Below are positions 5,888 through 7,731 of a DNA stretch of 7,731 nt, piece after piece (position 1 is the stretch's first letter; each line of letters begins with the position of its first letter). The DNA comes from Parcubacteria group bacterium. Lineage in GTDB: Bacteria; Patescibacteriota; Minisyncoccia; Phycocordibacterales; Phycocordibacteraceae. The translations under genes and the position numbers were made by a program. The DNA lies in NCBI GenBank assembly GCA_028286505.1, contig JAQBRK010000049.1, forward strand, positions 1 to 7,731. Reading direction: 5' to 3'. The notes beneath the pieces were generated by a model. The model was not told where the DNA came from. It ran no database searches and was given only the letters and a program-made list of their open reading frames with translations.

Positions 5888-5949
5888 CCCCTTACCACTT
5901 TTCACCTTTGATACCCGAGAAGTAGTCAGTTCGTTAAAGTGGTAAGGGG
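5888..5949. repeat. Inverted-repeat element, unit A (14-bp arms), abutting ftsW stop
   Basis: CCCCTTACCACTTT (5888-5901) and AAAGTGGTAAGGGG (5936-5949) are perfect reverse complements around a 34-nt interior. The right arm touches the ftsW stop codon (5950-5952). The terminal 13 nt are the same as in unit B, so four copies of AGTGGTAAGGGG occur in alternating orientation within 193 bp. On the minus strand the structure follows ftsW, but no U-tract follows it, so efficient termination is not expected. Confidence 0.65.
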
Positions 5950-7059
5950 CTACTTGGCTCGCTTCTTCGCGCGGTGAGCCGCGATATTGAGAATAATGCC
6001 CACCGAGGCGAGTGCGGCCAGAAGGGCCGTGCCGCCGTGACTGATGAACGGGAGCGGAAGCCCCGTGAGCGGGAATATGGAAAGCATCGCGCCGATATTC
6101 AGGAAAGCGGAGACCGTAATGACCATCGTGAGTCCCGTAACGGCAAAGGTGCCGAAAGCGTTATTCGCTTCAACCGCAATCATAAAGCCGCGAGCGGCGA
6201 ATGCCGTAAAGAGAAGTACCAAAAGGACCGCCCCAAGGAAGCCGAATTCCTCGCTGTAGACCGCGAATATGGAATCCCCTACCGGCTCAGGAAGATAATT
6301 GAATTTCTGAACGCTCTGGCCGAAACCGCGACCGAGCAGTCCCCCCGAACCAATCGCTATAAGCGACTGCTGAATCTGATAGCCGCTCGCGAGTGAATCA
6401 TGCGATGGATGCACGAAGGTCATCACGCGCTGCATGAGGTATGGACGCATGAAGACGAGCCCCGTAAGCCCGAGAAGCGCCGCGACCGCAAGAATGGCGA
6501 AGTCGCGCCAGGGCGCTCCTGCTATGAAGTACATAGCGGCCGTCGTGACGCCGATGACGAGCACAGTCGAAGTGTTCGGCTGCAGAAGCAGCAGAAGTGC
6601 AGGAATACCGACAATGACGATGAAGCCACCAAGTCCGTATTTGAATTCCGAGAGCTTCCCTTTCATTTTGGCGAGGTACGCAGCGAACATAAGCACGACC
6701 GCAATCTTGAGGAATTCAGCCGGCTGAATGGTGACGGGACCGAGGTCTATCCAGCGGGTTGCGCCGTTAGTGTGATGACCAAGGCCGGGAATGAAAACCG
6801 AGGCGGTGAGGAGAAGCGAGAAGACATAGTACGGAAGGACTGATTTTAAAAGCAGCGACGGCGGCAAGAAGCGAATGACCACGAGCGCAATGACTCCGGG
6901 AATAAGACCAAGTACGAGCTGGGTAACGGCGAGGTGTCCAAGGTCGGCATTCTGGCGGGCAAGGAGGCCGAGCGCCGCGGAAAGGAACATGGCCGCTCCG
7001 CCCACGACCAAGATGGTGACGATAAGCGCAAAAAGACGGTCACCGGTGAGGCTTTTCAT
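5950..7059 (-). CDS. ftsW: SEDS-family peptidoglycan glycosyltransferase, FtsW type
   Basis: The 369-residue integral membrane protein has about ten hydrophobic segments. SEDS proteins polymerise lipid II into glycan strands together with a class B PBP; FtsW acts at the division septum. Signatures in order are NGATRWIDLG (98-107), QPAEFLKIA (112-120), GYQIQQSLIAIGSGG (226-240), GRGFGQS (243-249), YLPEPVGDSIFAVYSEEFG (255-273) with the presumed catalytic Asp262, and the C-terminal FPLTGLPLPFISHGGTALL (329-347). RodA is the alternative paralogue; placement directly upstream of murG favours FtsW. The tail AHRAKKRAK is basic and cytoplasmic. No Shine-Dalgarno is present, and TAGAAT (7066-7071) ends 6 nt before the ATG. 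The first 16 codons are repeated exactly at 7548-7595. The UAG stop abuts repeat unit A. Confidence 0.9.
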   Translation of the reverse strand: MKSLTGDRLFALIVTILVVGGAAMFLSAALGLLARQNADLGHLAVTQLVLGLIPGVIALVVIRFLPPSLLLKSVLPYYVFSLLLTASVFIPGLGHHTNGATRWIDLGPVTIQPAEFLKIAVVLMFAAYLAKMKGKLSEFKYGLGGFIVIVGIPALLLLLQPNTSTVLVIGVTTAAMYFIAGAPWRDFAILAVAALLGLTGLVFMRPYLMQRVMTFVHPSHDSLASGYQIQQSLIAIGSGGLLGRGFGQSVQKFNYLPEPVGDSIFAVYSEEFGFLGAVLLVLLFTAFAARGFMIAVEANNAFGTFAVTGLTMVITVSAFLNIGAMLSIFPLTGLPLPFISHGGTALLAALASVGIILNIAAHRAKKRAK

Positions 7060-7077
7060 TCGTCTATTCTATCCTAT
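7012..7077 (-). repeat. Copy 1 of a 66-nt duplication: ftsW start and -10 region
   Basis: This stretch (first 16 codons of ftsW, 6-nt spacer and TAGGATAGAAT-type upstream) matches 7548-7613 at a constant offset of 536 nt. The 48 coding bases and the 12 upstream bases are identical, while all 6 spacer bases differ. This is the copy attached to the full-length gene. Confidence 0.85.
7066..7071 (-). promoter_or_regulatory. Candidate -10 box of ftsW (possibly leaderless)
   Basis: Minus-strand TAGAAT (5 of 6 to TATAAT) ends 6 nt before the ftsW ATG, so RNA would start at or beside the ATG. The hexamer is preserved in the duplicated copy (7602-7607). No Shine-Dalgarno and no clear -35 are seen for ftsW. 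Confidence 0.4.
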
Positions 7078-7102
7078 TGAAGTCAGAGGAATCCGGAGTA
7101 TG

Positions 7103-7147
7103 TTGCATGCGTTGACATAAAGTGAATATAATGGTAATAAATATTCA
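7103..7147 (+). promoter_or_regulatory. Promoter region of the 90-aa gene, with inverted repeat over the -10
   Basis: An exact TATAAT (7127-7132) has TTGCAT (7103-7108) 18 nt upstream. An exact TTGACA (7112-7117) is too near to it (9 nt) but could pair with the weaker GGTAAT (7133-7138, 15 nt) or TAATAA (7135-7140, 17 nt). TGAATAT (7123-7129) and ATATTCA (7141-7147) form a 7-bp inverted repeat across the -10 region, placed like an operator. Which pair is used is not decidable by eye. Confidence 0.55.
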
Positions 7148-7163
7148 GTCAAATTATTTGCAC

Positions 7164-7168
7164 GGGAG
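7164..7168 (+). promoter_or_regulatory. Shine-Dalgarno of the 90-aa gene
   Basis: GGGAG ends 6 nt before the ATG at 7175 and fixes this start. The same pentamer serves the small gene at 1566, whereas the larger genes in the window lack an obvious Shine-Dalgarno. Confidence 0.65.
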
Positions 7169-7174
7169 CACAGT

Positions 7175-7447
7175 ATGGCTGAAAAGCCGTTCGAACAGCA
7201 GGTAGGCGAAGCCACCACCTTAGCTGAAGTCTTGAAACTCTACGGCCAGGCTAAACCCGACCAACATGGCGGAATGTCTGAACAAGAAAAGCTGGCATTG
7301 ACCAGAGCGCTGTGGATGTCCAAGGATCGCGATGATCTTGAAACCATCTGCGCAATCTTCGAAGACCAAGGCTGGGGCATCTTTACGTATCGTCGTGAGC
7401 TCACGATGGTGTTTCAACGAGCTGAGCAGCTCGGACTGAGTAAGTAG
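7175..7447 (+). CDS. Small soluble protein of unknown function (90 aa)
   Basis: The family is not recognised. The 90-residue product has no signal peptide or membrane segment and looks mostly helical. Helices are likely at 13-24 (ATTLAEVLKLYG), 34-50 (MSEQEKLALTRALWMSK), 52-64 (RDDLETICAIFED) and 72-87 (YRRELTMVFQRAEQLG), with a WGIF strand or turn at 67-70. It is rich in Glu, Gln and Asp, so a cytoplasmic protein is likely. Evidence that it is real: a consensus -10, a well-spaced Shine-Dalgarno and a strong terminator 11 nt after the stop, forming a self-contained transcription unit. The unit lies between ftsW and a duplicated ftsW start, which suggests it came in as a cassette between ftsW and the hydrolase gene. 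Function cannot be inferred. Confidence 0.75.
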   Translation: MAEKPFEQQVGEATTLAEVLKLYGQAKPDQHGGMSEQEKLALTRALWMSKDRDDLETICAIFEDQGWGIFTYRRELTMVFQRAEQLGLSK

Positions 7448-7458
7448 TTCGTTCAACA

Positions 7459-7498
7459 AGTCTCGCGAAGAAGTCTCACACTTCTCGTGAGGCTTTTT
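7459..7498 (+). terminator. Intrinsic terminator of the 90-aa gene
   Basis: AGTCTCGCGAAGAAGT (7459-7474) pairs with ACTTCTCGTGAGGCT (7480-7494) with one bulged A and two G-U pairs, around the loop CTCAC. TTTTT (7494-7498) follows, giving a standard rho-independent terminator for the + strand unit. On the minus strand the same DNA lies downstream of the short ftsW-like ORF but lacks a proper U-tract there. Confidence 0.85.
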
Positions 7499-7505
7499 CA
7501 ATTCC

Positions 7506-7595
7506 TTATTTCAAAAGGGCGATGGAAATACCGAAAATACTCGAAATGATGGTGACGATAAGCGCAAAAAGACGGTCACCGGTGAGGCTTTTCAT
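7506..7595 (-). pseudogene. Truncated ftsW start fused to a new tail (29-codon ORF)
   Basis: The first 16 codons (MKSLTGDRLFALIVTI) are identical at the nucleotide level to those of ftsW. The frame then runs through unrelated sequence (ISSIFGISIALLK) to TAA at 7506-7508. All SEDS catalytic parts are missing, so as an FtsW it is non-functional. It follows the hydrolase gene by 28 nt on the same strand. The fused tail stays hydrophobic, so residues 9-28 could span a membrane once. TAGAAT lies upstream as in ftsW, and GAGGAG touches the ATG, too close for a normal Shine-Dalgarno. It is most simply a remnant of a duplication; a small membrane peptide is possible. Confidence 0.6.
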
Positions 7596-7613
7596 CTCCT
7601 CATTCTATCCTAT
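7548..7613 (-). repeat. Copy 2 of the 66-nt duplication (ftsW start without the gene)
   Basis: It matches 7012-7077 with 60 of 66 identities, and all six differences lie in the block 7596-7601 between the -10-like hexamer and the ATG. It sits directly downstream of the alpha/beta hydrolase gene. Confidence 0.85.
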
Positions 7614-7623
7614 GGTTGAAGGT

Positions 7624-7731
7624 CTAATCCTGCGAACGGAGGAATGCCTGTACCGCACGGTTGTATTCTTCGGTTTTATTCCAGAATGGGAAATGAGCGC
7701 TGTCTTCGAAGACTTCGCACTGTGCATTTGG
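7624..7731 (-). CDS. Alpha/beta hydrolase, C-terminal 35 residues (5' end beyond window)
   Basis: A frame enters from the right edge and ends at TAG (7624-7626). The 35 visible residues are PNAQCEVFEDSAHFPFWNKT and then EEYNRAVQAFLRSQD. This is the usual end of an alpha/beta hydrolase: a strand, the catalytic His in DSAHFPF, then a helix with xxFNRAVxxFL character. The nucleophile and acid residues lie outside the window, so the substrate cannot be named; haloperoxidase- or lactonase-like esterases have similar ends. The gene reads towards ftsW, and the truncated ftsW copy follows its stop by 28 nt. This suggests the hydrolase gene was once the direct upstream neighbour of ftsW. Confidence 0.75.
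   Translation of the reverse strand, partial: PNAQCEVFEDSAHFPFWNKTEEYNRAVQAFLRSQD

Noticed and set aside
5758..5950. A CRISPR array from the four 13-nt repeats
   Set aside because: The copies alternate in orientation, are too short, have unequal spacing (26 to 78 nt) and have no cas genes nearby.
7112..7132. TTGACA/TATAAT as a standard promoter pair
   Set aside because: Both hexamers are perfect, but they are only 9 nt apart, too close to be used together. Other pairings were considered in the promoter entry.

Overview
The window looks like chromosomal DNA of a bacterium with a compact genome, most likely a Patescibacteria/CPR (Parcubacteria-like) lineage. This is an inference from three things: the style of the secreted M23 peptidase with its long coiled coil, the tightly packed ftsW-murG-gltX-M23 cluster, and several start codons with no Shine-Dalgarno sequence but a -10-like hexamer only 6-7 nt upstream. 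There are no rRNA or tRNA genes, no CRISPR array and no transposase.

Layout. 1-578 (-): 5' part of a gene for an exported beta-sandwich protein, cut by the window edge. 579-807: regulatory spacer with a hairpin and an 11-bp inverted repeat. 808-1473 (+): AlkA/Mag-type 3-methyladenine DNA glycosylase. 1474-1504: REP-like palindromic cluster. 1509-1775 (+): small membrane-anchored protein with its own clear promoter, Shine-Dalgarno and TTG start. 1801-1831: bidirectional terminator. 1835-7059 (-), transcribed right to left: ftsW, a 192-bp gap filled by two inverted-repeat elements, murG, gltX and an M23 murein hydrolase. The last three genes are only 2-3 nt apart. 7103-7498 (+): a self-contained small gene (promoter, Shine-Dalgarno, 90-aa ORF, terminator). 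7506-7595 (-): a short ORF that starts as an exact copy of the first 16 codons of ftsW. 7624-7731 (-): C-terminal end of an alpha/beta hydrolase.

How the genes fit together. FtsW polymerises glycan from lipid II, MurG makes lipid II, and the M23 protein is predicted to cut cross-linked peptidoglycan in the envelope. gltX is housekeeping; its product supplies Glu-tRNA. The cluster is therefore mainly a cell-wall growth and division unit. The glycosylase is an independent DNA-repair gene.

The least ordinary parts are non-coding. Two tandem elements share the termini CCCCTTACCACTT/AAGTGGTAAGGGG and exactly fill the ftsW-murG gap. A 66-nt duplication of the ftsW promoter and start lies on the far side of the 90-aa gene, as if a small cassette had been placed between the hydrolase and ftsW. 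Two small orphan genes share a promoter plan: TTGACA, a palindrome over the -10 region, and a GGGAG Shine-Dalgarno.
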